Of a stretch of 64,000 bases of DNA, positions 26,359-34,871 are shown piece after piece. The position numbers were made by a program, and so were the translations under genes. The notes under the pieces were generated by a model, which was not told the origin of the DNA, searched no databases, and saw only the letters and a program-made list of their open reading frames with translations. Each line of letters begins with the position of its first letter. The first letter of the stretch is position 1. Source of the DNA: Streptomyces sp. NBC_00370. Lineage in GTDB: Bacteria > Actinomycetota > Actinomycetes > Streptomycetales > Streptomycetaceae. The stretch is taken from the NCBI RefSeq assembly GCF_036084755.1, contig NZ_CP107968.1:8254001-8318000 (forward strand), read 5' to 3'.

Positions 26359-27180
26359 ATGAGACCGTTCGTCGGCATGTCAGCTGCGCGCAGGATGCGT
26401 TTCCTCCGCCTCCATCGGCGCAATCCGCAACGCATGCTCGTGGTTCCGCTGGACCACTCCCTCTCGGACGGTCCCTTTGCCGCCGGTGGTACCGGACTCA
26501 ACCGTCTGGTCGGCCAGTTGGCGACCAACGGTGCCGATGCCGTGGTACTCCACAAGGGAAGCGTCCGCTTCGTGGACCCCGCCTGGTTCACCCAGACGTC
26601 CCTGATCGTCCACTTGAGTGCCAGCACCGCGCACGCTCCGGACCCCGACGCGAAGTCCCTGGTGGGAAACGTCGAAGAGGCCCTGCGGCTGGGCGCCGAC
26701 GCGGTGAGCGTGCACGTCAACATCGGCTCGCGCGAAGAGGTCCGTCAGATCGCCGACATGGCCCGCGTCGCGGAGGACTGCGACCGCTGGAACGTACCGC
26801 TGCTCGCGATGATGTATCCGCGCGGGCCGCACATCGCCGATGTCAGGTCACCGGCGCTCGTCTCCCACGCGGTGTCCGTCGCCGTCGAGTTGGGCGCCGA
26901 CCTGGTCAAGACGTACTCCGTCGATTCGGAGGCGGAGATGCTGCGGCTGGCCGACAGTTGCCCAGTGCCGCTCCTGGTGGCAGGCGGCCCGCGAGTCACG
27001 GACGACGCCGCACTGCTGGATTTCGTGGACGCGGCGTTGCGTCGCGGCGCGGCGGGCATCGCGATGGGGCGCAACATCTTCGAATCCGCGAGGCCGGGCG
27101 AAACGACGCGGAGGATCGCGCGTCTGGTGCATGGAGATGTGCTTCCGCCCGCTCCGGCCGAGCTGTTGGCGACCAGGTAG
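26359..27180 (+). CDS. griI: GriI-like aldolase (2-amino-3,7-dideoxyheptulosonate-type synthase)
   Basis: This 273-residue class I aldolase of the DhnA/ADH-synthase group has VPLDHSLSDGP for phosphate binding and the likely Schiff-base Lys184 in DLVKTYS. In Streptomyces griseus, GriI condenses aspartate 4-semialdehyde with dihydroxyacetone phosphate to a C7 amino sugar-like compound, the first step to 3-amino-4-hydroxybenzoate. The match is supported by the adjacent GriH partner. The ATG at 26359 has no clear binding site; an in-frame ATG at 26377 is an alternative. It is the first gene of a four-gene operon. Confidence 0.88.
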   Translation: MRPFVGMSAARRMRFLRLHRRNPQRMLVVPLDHSLSDGPFAAGGTGLNRLVGQLATNGADAVVLHKGSVRFVDPAWFTQTSLIVHLSASTAHAPDPDAKSLVGNVEEALRLGADAVSVHVNIGSREEVRQIADMARVAEDCDRWNVPLLAMMYPRGPHIADVRSPALVSHAVSVAVELGADLVKTYSVDSEAEMLRLADSCPVPLLVAGGPRVTDDAALLDFVDAALRRGAAGIAMGRNIFESARPGETTRRIARLVHGDVLPPAPAELLATR

Positions 27181-27246
27181 CGAACCGAACGACGATCGCG
27201 CACCGAGCGCCCTTTGTCGAAGATCAGGACAGGAGTAAGGACAGGT

Positions 27247-28347
27247 ATGAGGCTCACGTGGCTGGACATTCGCGGCACGACCGCCAAGGAGGCCGTGCTT
27301 GAGGAAGCGGTGCACCAGCGGCTGGACGGGGTCGTGACGGACACGCTGGAGGATCTGCGGCAGTTGCCCCCCACGGTGAAGAAGATCCTTTTCCCGCAGG
27401 GCAAGGAACTGCCCGGCGACCTTGAGGGCGCAGACGTGGTGATCGTCGACCCGCGAGAGCACGGTGATCCGGCGGAACTCGCTGACGTCTGGCCGGGGGT
27501 GGAGCTCGGCCGGTTCGTGGAGATCACCGATGCCGAGACCCTGGAGGATGCCTGCCGGTCGGCGCGCAGCGAGCGATGGAGCCTGCTCTACTTCCGCGAT
27601 CCCACCAAGATTCCCCTGGAGATCGTCATCGCGGCCGCTGCCGGCGCCAAGGGCAGCATGATCACCGTTGCTCAGGACGCGGAAGAGGCACGGATCGTCT
27701 TCGGAGTTCTGGAACACGGGTCCGACGGCGTGATGATGGCGCCGGTCACCGTGGGCGACGCCACCGCACTGAAGCAGGCGGCTGTCGTGGACACCCCGGC
27801 CCTCGATCTGACCGAGCTGACGGTCACGGCGACTGAGCATGTGGGCATGGGGGAGCGGGCCTGTGTCGACACCTGCAGTCACTTCCGTGAGGACGAGGGG
27901 ATCCTGGTCGGTTCACACTCCAAGGGAATGATTCTCTGCGTGAGTGAGACCCACCCTCTTCCCTATATGCCCACCCGCCCGTTCCGGGTGAACGCGGGGG
28001 CCATTCACTCCTACACGCTCTCCCGCGAGGGACGCACCCACTACCTGAGCGAGCTGAAGTCCGGCAGCAAGGTGATGGCCGTGGACGTCAAGGGTCAGAC
28101 CAGGGTCGTCACCGTAGGACGGGTCAAGATCGAGAGCCGTCCCCTCATATCGATCGACGCCGTGGCGGAGGACGGCCGCGCCGTCAACCTGATCCTTCAG
28201 GACGACTGGCACGTGCGGGTGCTCGGCCCGGGCGGTGCGGTGTTGAACAGCACCGAACTCAAACCCGGGGACCGGCTGTTGGGGTATCTGCCCACCGAGG
28301 ACCGGCATGTCGGCTACCCCATCAACGAATTCTGCCTGGAGAGGTGA
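27247..28347 (+). CDS. griH: GriH-like 3-amino-4-hydroxybenzoate synthase (DHQ synthase II family)
   Basis: This 366-residue protein of the archaeal-type 3-dehydroquinate synthase II family has LLYFRDPTKIPLEIVIA, the central FGVLEHGSDGVM segment and the C-terminal PLISIDAVAEDGR region. In bacteria that already make aromatic amino acids by the usual route, this pair with GriI makes 3,4-AHBA instead. GriH closes the C7 aldol product into the aromatic ring. An AGGAG lies before the ATG at 27247, 66 bases after griI. Its stop overlaps a possible GTG start of the next frame. Confidence 0.9.
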   Translation: MRLTWLDIRGTTAKEAVLEEAVHQRLDGVVTDTLEDLRQLPPTVKKILFPQGKELPGDLEGADVVIVDPREHGDPAELADVWPGVELGRFVEITDAETLEDACRSARSERWSLLYFRDPTKIPLEIVIAAAAGAKGSMITVAQDAEEARIVFGVLEHGSDGVMMAPVTVGDATALKQAAVVDTPALDLTELTVTATEHVGMGERACVDTCSHFREDEGILVGSHSKGMILCVSETHPLPYMPTRPFRVNAGAIHSYTLSREGRTHYLSELKSGSKVMAVDVKGQTRVVTVGRVKIESRPLISIDAVAEDGRAVNLILQDDWHVRVLGPGGAVLNSTELKPGDRLLGYLPTEDRHVGYPINEFCLER

Positions 28348-28448
28348 ACCCACCCCGGACGACGTTTCGTTCGGACGGTGCGCCCACGCGAACCATCACT
28401 CGGACCTCCGGCCCTCTCCCCATGCCTGACAGGACTCTCCGTACCTCC

Positions 28449-29270
28449 ATGAACCCCGAACTCGTCGACGGTTATCTGCAACGAATAGGCGCCAAAAGGC
28501 CGGAACGGGCCGACGCCGCAGCGCTGAAGTACCTCCAAGAACGCCATGTGCTGTCCATCCCTTTCGAGAACATCTCCTTTCACCTGAATGAACCGGTGCC
28601 GCATTCGCTGGAGGCGGTGGAGAAGATCATTCGTGAACGGCGTGGAGGCTGCTGCGAGTTGCACTCCGCCTTCGCGCTCCTCCTCAGAGCCTTGGGTTTC
28701 CAGGTCACGTTCCTGGCGGGACGTGTCTACCGGGGAAAGAAGCCGAGTGGTCACACGGGACACTTCGCGCTCCTGGTGGAGATCGAGGAAGGTCTCAGGG
28801 ACCCCGGGGGAGCGGACACCGGAGTGTGGTTGGTCGACGTCGCGCAAGGCGGCAACAGCAGATGGCCGTTGCGCTTCGACGCGCGCTCACCGCAGGACGA
28901 TCCGCATGGCACGTACCTTCTGTCCGACGCCCCTGAAGGCGACGTCGACGTCTCGCTCAACGGCGTGCCGCTGTACCGGCTGGAGACCAGGCCCAGGGAG
29001 CTCGAATTCTTCTTTCCGGTGCTGTGGTGGTACCGAACAGCCCCTGATTCTCCCTTTGTGAACCGAATACTGTGCGTCCAGCCACGGGAGGACGGCAGGG
29101 TCGCACTCACCGCCACAGGCCGCGTTCTCATCCGCGAGCAGAACGGCGGAGAGACCATCAGACAGAAGATCACCGGCGAAGAAGAACTACGAGAAGTCCT
29201 GCGGACCTGGTTCGGCATCGACGTCGACCATTTCCCGAAACTGCCCGGCGCCACCGCCCGTACGTCGTAG
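28449..29270 (+). CDS. Arylamine N-acetyltransferase family protein
   Basis: This 273-residue NAT has the Cys-His-Asp triad in place: Cys68 or Cys69 in RGGCCELH, His105 in GHTGHFALLV and Asp130 in WLVDVAQGG. The Cys motif differs from the common RGGxCxELN. Known NATs acetylate aromatic amines from acetyl-CoA, and a S. griseus NAT acetylates 2-aminophenols, including 3,4-AHBA; the position in this operon suggests the same here. The family length favours ATG 28449. A GTG at 28344, overlapping the griH stop and preceded by GGAG, would add 35 residues of poorer codon use and would give coupling. Confidence 0.87.
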   Translation: MNPELVDGYLQRIGAKRPERADAAALKYLQERHVLSIPFENISFHLNEPVPHSLEAVEKIIRERRGGCCELHSAFALLLRALGFQVTFLAGRVYRGKKPSGHTGHFALLVEIEEGLRDPGGADTGVWLVDVAQGGNSRWPLRFDARSPQDDPHGTYLLSDAPEGDVDVSLNGVPLYRLETRPRELEFFFPVLWWYRTAPDSPFVNRILCVQPREDGRVALTATGRVLIREQNGGETIRQKITGEEELREVLRTWFGIDVDHFPKLPGATARTS

Positions 29271-29360
29271 AGGCGCAGCACGGTGCTGTGCGACGACAGG
29301 GCAACGGAACACCACAGGCTCACCACCGCGACGGGGGAGCCTCATCACTGGAGACGCGAC

Positions 29361-30431
29361 ATGACGTCAGTCACGGAATTCATCGAGTACAGCGGAAAGC
29401 CCGGACCAGGCCCAGCGGCTCCGGCTGACGACATGGAACGGCTGATCCGGCTCGGAATGGGCTTCTGGGTCTCGAAGGCGCTCTTCTCCGCCCTGGAACT
29501 CGGTCTGTTCGCCGAGCTGGCGGCCGGCCCCGCGACCGCTGACGAATTGGTCGGCCGCCTCAAGATGCACGGACGCGGCTCACGGGACTTCTTCGACGTC
29601 CTGGTGGCACTGGGGCTTCTGGAACGGGAGAACGGTGTCTACAGCAACGCCGAGGTCAGTGCCCGCCACCTCGACCCCGCCCGGCCCCAGGGCTACCTGG
29701 GCGCCCTCTTCGAATTCGCCAACGACCAGTGGTACCCGGCCTGGGCGACCCTGAGCGAAGCGCTGCGGACCGGCGAACCGCAGCGGAACGGGACAGGCAC
29801 GGAGACCGATCCGTTCGACACGATCTACGCCGACCCCGAGCGGCTGCGCAAGTTCCAGCAGATGCAGTCCAGTGTGTCGCTCGGCGCCAGCCTGGCGCTT
29901 GCCGAGCGGTTCGACTGGTCGGCGTACGGGACGGTCGCGGACATCGGCTGTTCCGAAGGCGCCTTCCTCACACGGGTGTTGGCCCGTCACCCACACCTGT
30001 CCGGGGTCGGCTTCGACCTGCCGAAGGTGGGCCCGCACTTCGCCGCGGCCGTCGCGGGCACCGGCCTGGGCGACCGGATCGCCTTCGTCGAGGGCGACTT
30101 CTTCACCGACTCGCTGCCGCAGGCCGACGTCATCTCGTTCGGTCACATACTCCACGACTGGGACCTCGAAACCCGGCGGATGCTGCTGCGCAAGGCGTAC
30201 GAGGCACTCCCGCCGGGAGGCGTGGTGATCGTACGCGAGGCCCTGATCGACGACGACCGCCGCAGCAACGCCTTGCCGTTGCTGGTCAGTCTGCACATGC
30301 TGGTGGAGACCCCGAACGGCTCGGACTACACCGGCGCCGAGGGGTGCGCCTGGCTGGCCGAGGCGGGCTTCCGGGACACGCGTGTCGAGCCCCTGGCCGG
30401 GTCGGCGTCCATGGTGGTGGGCACCAAATGA
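29361..30431 (+). CDS. SAM-dependent O-methyltransferase (plant-COMT/AcMT type)
   Basis: This 356-residue methyltransferase has an N-terminal dimerisation domain (SKALFSALELGLFAELAAG, winged helix to ~100) and a SAM-binding fold with ADIGCSEGAFL near residue 193. His265 in ILHDWDLE matches the catalytic base of small-molecule O-methyltransferases, so transfer to a phenolic hydroxyl is likely. In this operon the natural substrate is 3-amino-4-hydroxybenzoate or its N-acetyl form. GGAG precedes the ATG. A strong terminator follows 29 bases after its stop, ending the unit. Confidence 0.9.
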   Translation: MTSVTEFIEYSGKPGPGPAAPADDMERLIRLGMGFWVSKALFSALELGLFAELAAGPATADELVGRLKMHGRGSRDFFDVLVALGLLERENGVYSNAEVSARHLDPARPQGYLGALFEFANDQWYPAWATLSEALRTGEPQRNGTGTETDPFDTIYADPERLRKFQQMQSSVSLGASLALAERFDWSAYGTVADIGCSEGAFLTRVLARHPHLSGVGFDLPKVGPHFAAAVAGTGLGDRIAFVEGDFFTDSLPQADVISFGHILHDWDLETRRMLLRKAYEALPPGGVVIVREALIDDDRRSNALPLLVSLHMLVETPNGSDYTGAEGCAWLAEAGFRDTRVEPLAGSASMVVGTK

Positions 30432-30460
30432 TCCGCTGACGCGTCGTCACCTGCTGCACC

Positions 30461-30497
30461 CCGGAGTCCGGCACCGCCGAGCGGTGCCGGACTCCGG
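30461..30497 (+). terminator. Terminator of the griI-griH-NAT-OMT operon
   Basis: CCGGAGTCCGGCACCGC and GCGGTGCCGGACTCCGG form a perfect 17-bp stem with a CGA loop, 29 bases after the methyltransferase stop. There is no T-run, as is usual for strong streptomycete terminators. It separates the pathway from the amidase gene. Confidence 0.75.
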
Positions 30498-30577
30498 CAC
30501 GCCGTGCACGGAGCATCGACCCCGTTGTGCGAAGCGGCATTTCGTGCCCTCTCCCACAGGCCCCTACGGTCGGATTC

Positions 30578-32104
30578 ATGGAGTGGAACTTTGCGACAGC
30601 CGACCAACTCGCGGCCGCCTTGCGTGCCGGTGATGTGACCTCGGCGGAACTGACCGACGAAACGATCGCCCGTATCGAACGGGACGACGATGCGCTCAAC
30701 TCGATCTGTGTGCCGGACTTCGACCGCGCACGGGCCGCCGCGCGCGATGCCGACCGGGCGCGTGCCCGCGGTGAGGACCGGCCCCTGCTGGGCATCCCGG
30801 TGACGGTCAAGGAGTCGTACGACATCGCGGGGCTGCCCACGACCTGGGGTATGCCACAACACCGGAACTTCGTGCCGGCCGAGGACGCGGTGCAGGTGTC
30901 GCGGCTCAAGACCGCGGGCGCTGTGGTGCTCGGCAAGACCAATGTGCCCGTGGGGCTCCAGGACGTGCAGACCTTCAACGAGATCTACGGCACCACCAAC
31001 AACCCGTGGGACCACCGTCGTACGTCCGGCGGCTCATCGGGCGGCTCCGCGGCGGCCCTGGCGTCCGGATTCGGCGCGCTGTCCATCGGCTCCGACCTCG
31101 CTGGTTCGTTGCGTACCCCGGCGCACTTCTGCGGCATTTACGCGCACAAGCCGACACTCGGGCTGGCGGCGAGCCGCGGCATGATCCCGCCGCCGGGGCC
31201 TGCCCTGCCCGTCGAGCACGACCTCGCCGTCGTCGGCCCGATGGCGCGCACCGCTCGCGACCTCACGCTCCTGCTCGACGTCATGGCCGGACCGGACCCT
31301 CTGACACTCGGTGTGTCGTACCACCTGACGCTGCCGCCCGCGCGCCACGAACGGCTCCGCGACTTCCGGGTCCTGGTCCTCGACGAGCATCCGCTCATGC
31401 CGACCGGATCCGCCGTGCGGGCGGGCGTGGGCCGGGTGGCAGACGCGCTTGCCGACGGCGGTGCCCGCGTCGAGCGACACAGTCCGCTGCTGCCCGATCT
31501 GACCGAAGCCGCGCTGCTCTACACGAAGTTCCTGTTCTCGGGCTCCGTCGCACGTTTCCCCGTCGAAGCGTACGAGCAGTTGCAGGCCCGCGCCGCCGAA
31601 CTGAACCCAGAGGACCAGAGCCTCGACGCGACGCGGCTGCGCGGCATGGTGTTCAGCCATCGCGACTGGATCGAGACGAACAGCCTTCGCGAGCTCCACC
31701 GCCACGGCTGGCGGCAGTTCTTCGCCGAGTTCGACGCCGTGGTGTGTCCCATCACGCCCACTCCCGCGTTCCCGCACGACCACGACCCCGATCTGATGAG
31801 ACGTCGGATCGACGTCGACGGCGTCGAGTATCCGTACTTCGACCAGCTCGTCTGGGCCGGTCTGGCCACGATGCCCGGACTGCCGGCCACCGCCGTACCA
31901 ACGGGACGGTCGCCCGAGGGTCTGCCGGTGGGAGTACAGCTCATCGGCCCGATGTTCGAGGACCGCACCCCGCTGCGGCTGGCCGAATTGCTTGAGCAGA
32001 GGATCGGCGGCTTCCAGGCGCCGAAGCTGGGCGACGGACGGTTGTCACTGCTCGACGAGCAGCCCTTTGCGGAGCTTGGCGAGGGTGTCGTTGAGGATGC
32101 GTGA
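30578..32104 (+). CDS. Amidase (amidase signature family)
   Basis: This 508-residue enzyme of the amidase signature family has the Ser-cisSer-Lys triad: Lys in VTVKES, cis-Ser in GGSSGGSAAALASGFG and nucleophile Ser in GSDLAGSLRTPA. These enzymes hydrolyse amides in the cytosol. It lies downstream of the aminohydroxybenzoate genes but behind a perfect terminator, so linkage to them is unproven; hydrolysis of an aryl amide would fit. Its 3' end overlaps the convergent sigma factor gene by 60 bp. Confidence 0.87.
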   Translation: MEWNFATADQLAAALRAGDVTSAELTDETIARIERDDDALNSICVPDFDRARAAARDADRARARGEDRPLLGIPVTVKESYDIAGLPTTWGMPQHRNFVPAEDAVQVSRLKTAGAVVLGKTNVPVGLQDVQTFNEIYGTTNNPWDHRRTSGGSSGGSAAALASGFGALSIGSDLAGSLRTPAHFCGIYAHKPTLGLAASRGMIPPPGPALPVEHDLAVVGPMARTARDLTLLLDVMAGPDPLTLGVSYHLTLPPARHERLRDFRVLVLDEHPLMPTGSAVRAGVGRVADALADGGARVERHSPLLPDLTEAALLYTKFLFSGSVARFPVEAYEQLQARAAELNPEDQSLDATRLRGMVFSHRDWIETNSLRELHRHGWRQFFAEFDAVVCPITPTPAFPHDHDPDLMRRRIDVDGVEYPYFDQLVWAGLATMPGLPATAVPTGRSPEGLPVGVQLIGPMFEDRTPLRLAELLEQRIGGFQAPKLGDGRLSLLDEQPFAELGEGVVEDA

Positions 32105-32917
32105 GATGTGCATCTGGGAGTAGCCGAGCTGTTGGCCGATCTGGGCCTGGGTCATGTCCTGGCCGAAGCGCATGCTCAGGATCTGCTTCTGGCGCTCGTC
32201 CAGACCGGTCATCATGGGGGCGAGTGAGATGAGGTTCTCCACGAGTTCCATGTCCTGGTCCCTCTCGCCGACGAGGTCGGCGAGGGTGCCCGCACGGTGC
32301 GTGTCGTTCTTGTCGGACGGCAGGTCCAGGGAGTCGGAGCTGTAGCCGTTGGCGGCGACGAGGCCCTCGATGATCTCGTCCTCGGGCCTGCCCAGGCGAG
32401 CTGCGAGTTCCGTCACCGTGGGTTCGCGCCCCAGCCGGCTCTCCAGGACGTCGCGCGCTTGCGCCAGTTCGATGCGTAGTTCCTGGAGCCGGCGCGGGAC
32501 GTGCACGCTCCAGGTGGTGTCGCGGAAGAAGCGCTTGATCTCGCCCACGATGTAGGGGATCGCGAAGCTCGTGAATTCGGTCTCGCGGCTCAGGTCGAAC
32601 CGGTCGATCGCCTTGATCAGCCCGATCATCCCGGACTGGATGACGTCTTCCTGCTCCCAGGGGCGGTTGAACCGCCGTGCCGCGAAGTGGACCAGGGACA
32701 TGTTCATCTCGATGAGCGTGTTGCGGGCGTAGGCGTATTCAGGGGTGCCCTCTTCCAGAACCCGCAGCCGCTCGAAGAACAGCTTCGACAAGGTCCGTGC
32801 GTCGGCGGGGGAGACCGCGCCGGTGTCCGTGATCCTCGGCAGCCCTGCCATTCGCTCCGTGGGCCTTTCGCCGGTGGACGGAGTGTTCGTCGCGGTGGCG
32901 GCGACCGGGGTCGGCAT
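32045..32917 (-). CDS. RNA polymerase sigma factor, SigB/SigF/SigG subfamily
   Basis: This 290-residue group 3 sigma factor has region 2 (LVHFAARRFNRPWEQEDVIQ then GMIGLIKAIDRF), region 3 (TVTELAARLGRPEDEI) and region 4 (MTQAQIGQQLGYSQMHISRI). It belongs to the stress and differentiation sigma family that includes SCO SigB. The ATG at 32917 follows AAGGGAG. A promoter of the type this family reads precedes it, which suggests autoregulation. No anti-sigma or anti-anti-sigma gene is adjacent. Neighbouring stress genes with the same promoter type are likely targets. Confidence 0.92.
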   Translation of the reverse strand: MPTPVAATATNTPSTGERPTERMAGLPRITDTGAVSPADARTLSKLFFERLRVLEEGTPEYAYARNTLIEMNMSLVHFAARRFNRPWEQEDVIQSGMIGLIKAIDRFDLSRETEFTSFAIPYIVGEIKRFFRDTTWSVHVPRRLQELRIELAQARDVLESRLGREPTVTELAARLGRPEDEIIEGLVAANGYSSDSLDLPSDKNDTHRAGTLADLVGERDQDMELVENLISLAPMMTGLDERQKQILSMRFGQDMTQAQIGQQLGYSQMHISRILNDTLAKLRKGLLVEQ

Positions 32918-32956
32918 GGATGGCTCCCTTCGGCGGCAGACAGAGTCGAACCGCGG

Positions 32957-32981
32957 GTTCCCGGCATTGAACCACCAACAC
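32957..32981 (-). promoter_or_regulatory. SigB-type promoter of the sigma factor gene
   Basis: Read on the minus strand: GTGT, 15 bases, GGGAAC. This fits GNNT-N14-16-GGGWAM as known for Streptomyces SigB promoters. The distance to the ATG (39 bases from the -10 end) is normal. It implies that the sigma factor transcribes its own gene. Confidence 0.55.
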
Positions 32982-33078
32982 ATGCTGCATGGAAACTATT
33001 TAGCCTTGCGTTCTGGCGCGCATGTTCAGGGATCCGAGCGGGACGCGGTACAGCCGACCGCCGGTGCGGCTGAGTTCC

Positions 33079-34077
33079 TCAGGAGCTGGTACGGGGCCCA
33101 GGCCGTCGCTGGTTGGCGTGGTGGACGGCCCGGTCGTTGAGGGCGCTGCCCCAGGCACGCAGTCGCCGGGCCATCGGGCCTCGCGGAAGGCCGGCTTCGT
33201 GGCCCTGACGTAGCGGTCCTTGCCCGTCGGCGGAAGGCAGCAGCCGCGCGGTGAGCCCGGTGAGGCGGGTGGTGAGGCCGGGTGCGACACCGTGGGCGAG
33301 TTGGGCGGCCTTGGCGGCGGGGGTGAGGACGAGACGGGCGCGGCGCCGGGCGACCGAGTCCACGATCTTGCGGGCCGCGCGATCGGCGTCCATGGACAGC
33401 AGCGGTGTTCCGGACAAGGCACTGAACCAGCCGAACTCCGCCGCGGTGTCGCCGCCGAACTCGGCCTGCCGGTGCGAACCGGTCCGCATGAGCCCCGGGT
33501 GAACCACCGTCACGCTCACCCCTGCGGCCGCCGTCTCGGCATGCAGGCCCTCCGCCAGGGCGCCGACAGCGGCTTTCGCGCAGGAGTACGGCAGCAGGTG
33601 AGGTACCCCGAGGAGACCACCCACCGAGCCGATGAGGGCGAGCCTGCCATGGCTTTCGCGCAGGTAGGGCAGCGCTTCCAGGGCCGTGTGCAGCGTGCCC
33701 TCGAACATCGTGCCCATGGCGGCCTCGAACTCCTCGGCCGCGATCGCCTCGACCGGGGCGACCTGAATGACCCCCGCGTTGGCGATCACGATGTCGAGGC
33801 CGTCGCGGGCGTGGGTGGCACGCATGAGTTCGCGGACGGTGGAGCGTTCCCGGACGTCGCAGACGGCCACATGGATGGTGGCGCCGGTCTCCTCCCGGAG
33901 CCGGACGGCGGCGCGTTCGAGTTCGTCGGCGTCGCGGGCGGTGAGGGTCACGGTGCACCCTCGCCCGGCGAGCTGCCGGGCGAGCAGCAGGCCCAGGCCG
34001 CGCGAGCCGCCGGTGACGACGGCCGACAGCCCGGTCAGACGGTGGGAAGCACGCGGGTCACGGGTGGTGGGGGCCAT
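33079..34077 (-). CDS. Short-chain dehydrogenase/reductase
   Basis: This 332-residue SDR has TGGSRGLG as cofactor site, IANAGVI in place of NNAG, Ser in LIGSVGG and YSCAK as catalytic pair. A C-terminal extension of ~80 residues beyond the SDR core is Arg- and Pro-rich. AGAGAGG precedes the ATG. It lies between the sigma factor and the DUF5133 gene on the same strand and may belong to the stress group, though no SigB-type promoter was seen directly before it. Substrate unknown. Confidence 0.85.
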   Translation of the reverse strand: MAPTTRDPRASHRLTGLSAVVTGGSRGLGLLLARQLAGRGCTVTLTARDADELERAAVRLREETGATIHVAVCDVRERSTVRELMRATHARDGLDIVIANAGVIQVAPVEAIAAEEFEAAMGTMFEGTLHTALEALPYLRESHGRLALIGSVGGLLGVPHLLPYSCAKAAVGALAEGLHAETAAAGVSVTVVHPGLMRTGSHRQAEFGGDTAAEFGWFSALSGTPLLSMDADRAARKIVDSVARRRARLVLTPAAKAAQLAHGVAPGLTTRLTGLTARLLPSADGQGPLRQGHEAGLPRGPMARRLRAWGSALNDRAVHHANQRRPGPRTSS

Positions 34078-34230
34078 GTGGCACCTCTCTCCTCGGGGTA
34101 ATACCTTCCCGAGTTCCACCCTGCCGTCCCGTCATGCGTACCGCGCGGTGACCGTCGGCGATGTTGTCCTCCGCTGCGTCCACCACCCGCCCCCCGTCGC
34201 GCCTGCCCCGGACCGACGAGCTGCGGCGGT

Positions 34231-34273
34231 CATGGCTGAGGGACCGTCGCAGTACGACGGTCCCTCAGCCATG
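34231..34273 (-). terminator. Perfect 19-bp hairpin after the DUF5133 gene
   Basis: CATGGCTGAGGGACCGTCG and CGACGGTCCCTCAGCCATG pair perfectly around a 5-base loop. It lies 62 bases after the DUF5133 stop and before the SDR start on the same strand, so it probably ends transcription there. Confidence 0.7.
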
Positions 34274-34334
34274 ACCAGCGCGAACAGAACTCTCGGGACA
34301 AGGCCCGAGGCCCTGCTCCCGTCAGGCGCTCCCC

Positions 34335-34694
34335 TCAGGCGGCCTGCAGATCACTGCTCTGGGAGGGCGCCGTATCGGTGCGGGAAGGGAAGACGGTGGT
34401 GTGCCGACTGAGCAGGGCGTCGGCGGTGCTCAGAGCTTGCGGGATGTTCCTGGTGCCCGTCATGACGCACAGGGTGTACGTGGCGTCGTCCACCGCCCGG
34501 GCGGTGGCCTCGGTGGGGTGACGGTCGTCTTCGATGCGGGCATCGGCGTAGCGGGCCAGGGCCACTCGGAGGTCCTGAGGGTGGGGAGTCAGCACGGCAC
34601 GTTCCTCACGTTCACTAAGACCGGCGTGCGGCGGCGGGGCGGTGAACCAGCCCGTCGCTCGCTGCTGCTCGGTCGTGGTCGCTTCGCGCGTCAT
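34335..34694 (-). CDS. DUF5133 domain-containing protein
   Basis: This 119-residue protein contains the DUF5133 pattern: a short TPHPQDLRVALARYADARIE segment followed by DDATYTLCVMTGTRNIPQAL. The family occurs in streptomycetes, often in several copies, and has no known function. A SigB-type promoter lies directly upstream, so it is probably a stress-induced protein. The ATG at 34694 is chosen; a TTG at 34730 would overlap the promoter. Confidence 0.8.
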   Translation of the reverse strand: MTREATTTEQQRATGWFTAPPPHAGLSEREERAVLTPHPQDLRVALARYADARIEDDRHPTEATARAVDDATYTLCVMTGTRNIPQALSTADALLSRHTTVFPSRTDTAPSQSSDLQAA

Positions 34695-34717
34695 TGCGTG
34701 ATGTGGTGTTCCGGCGC

Positions 34718-34742
34718 TTACCCGATGCAACCCGGGCTACAC
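34718..34742 (-). promoter_or_regulatory. SigB-type promoter of the DUF5133 gene
   Basis: On the minus strand GTGT, 15 bases, GGGTAA, the same spacing and -35 tetrad as at the sigma factor gene. The -10 element ends 24 bases before the chosen ATG. Confidence 0.55.
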
Positions 34743-34809
34743 CCGGGTGTGTTCGGCATCACTTACCCGGCGAACGACGTCCCGTCACCAGAGGTCTCTC
34801 CCCGCCGTT

Positions 34810-34847
34810 CAGGATGGCCGGCACCGGCAGCGGCACCGGCCGTCCTG
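34810..34847 (-). terminator. Terminator after the Dps gene
   Basis: CAGGATGGCCGG and CCGGCCGTCCTG form a 12-bp stem with one G-T-type mismatch around a GC-rich 14-base loop, 25 bases after the Dps stop codon. Confidence 0.6.
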
Positions 34848-34871
34848 CGTGATCGCGAGGACCACGGTTGG

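Noticed and set aside
30578..32104. Amidase as fifth gene of the 3,4-AHBA operon
   Set aside because: A perfect 17-bp hairpin terminator lies between it and the methyltransferase, so co-transcription is not supported; only loose functional linkage remains possible.
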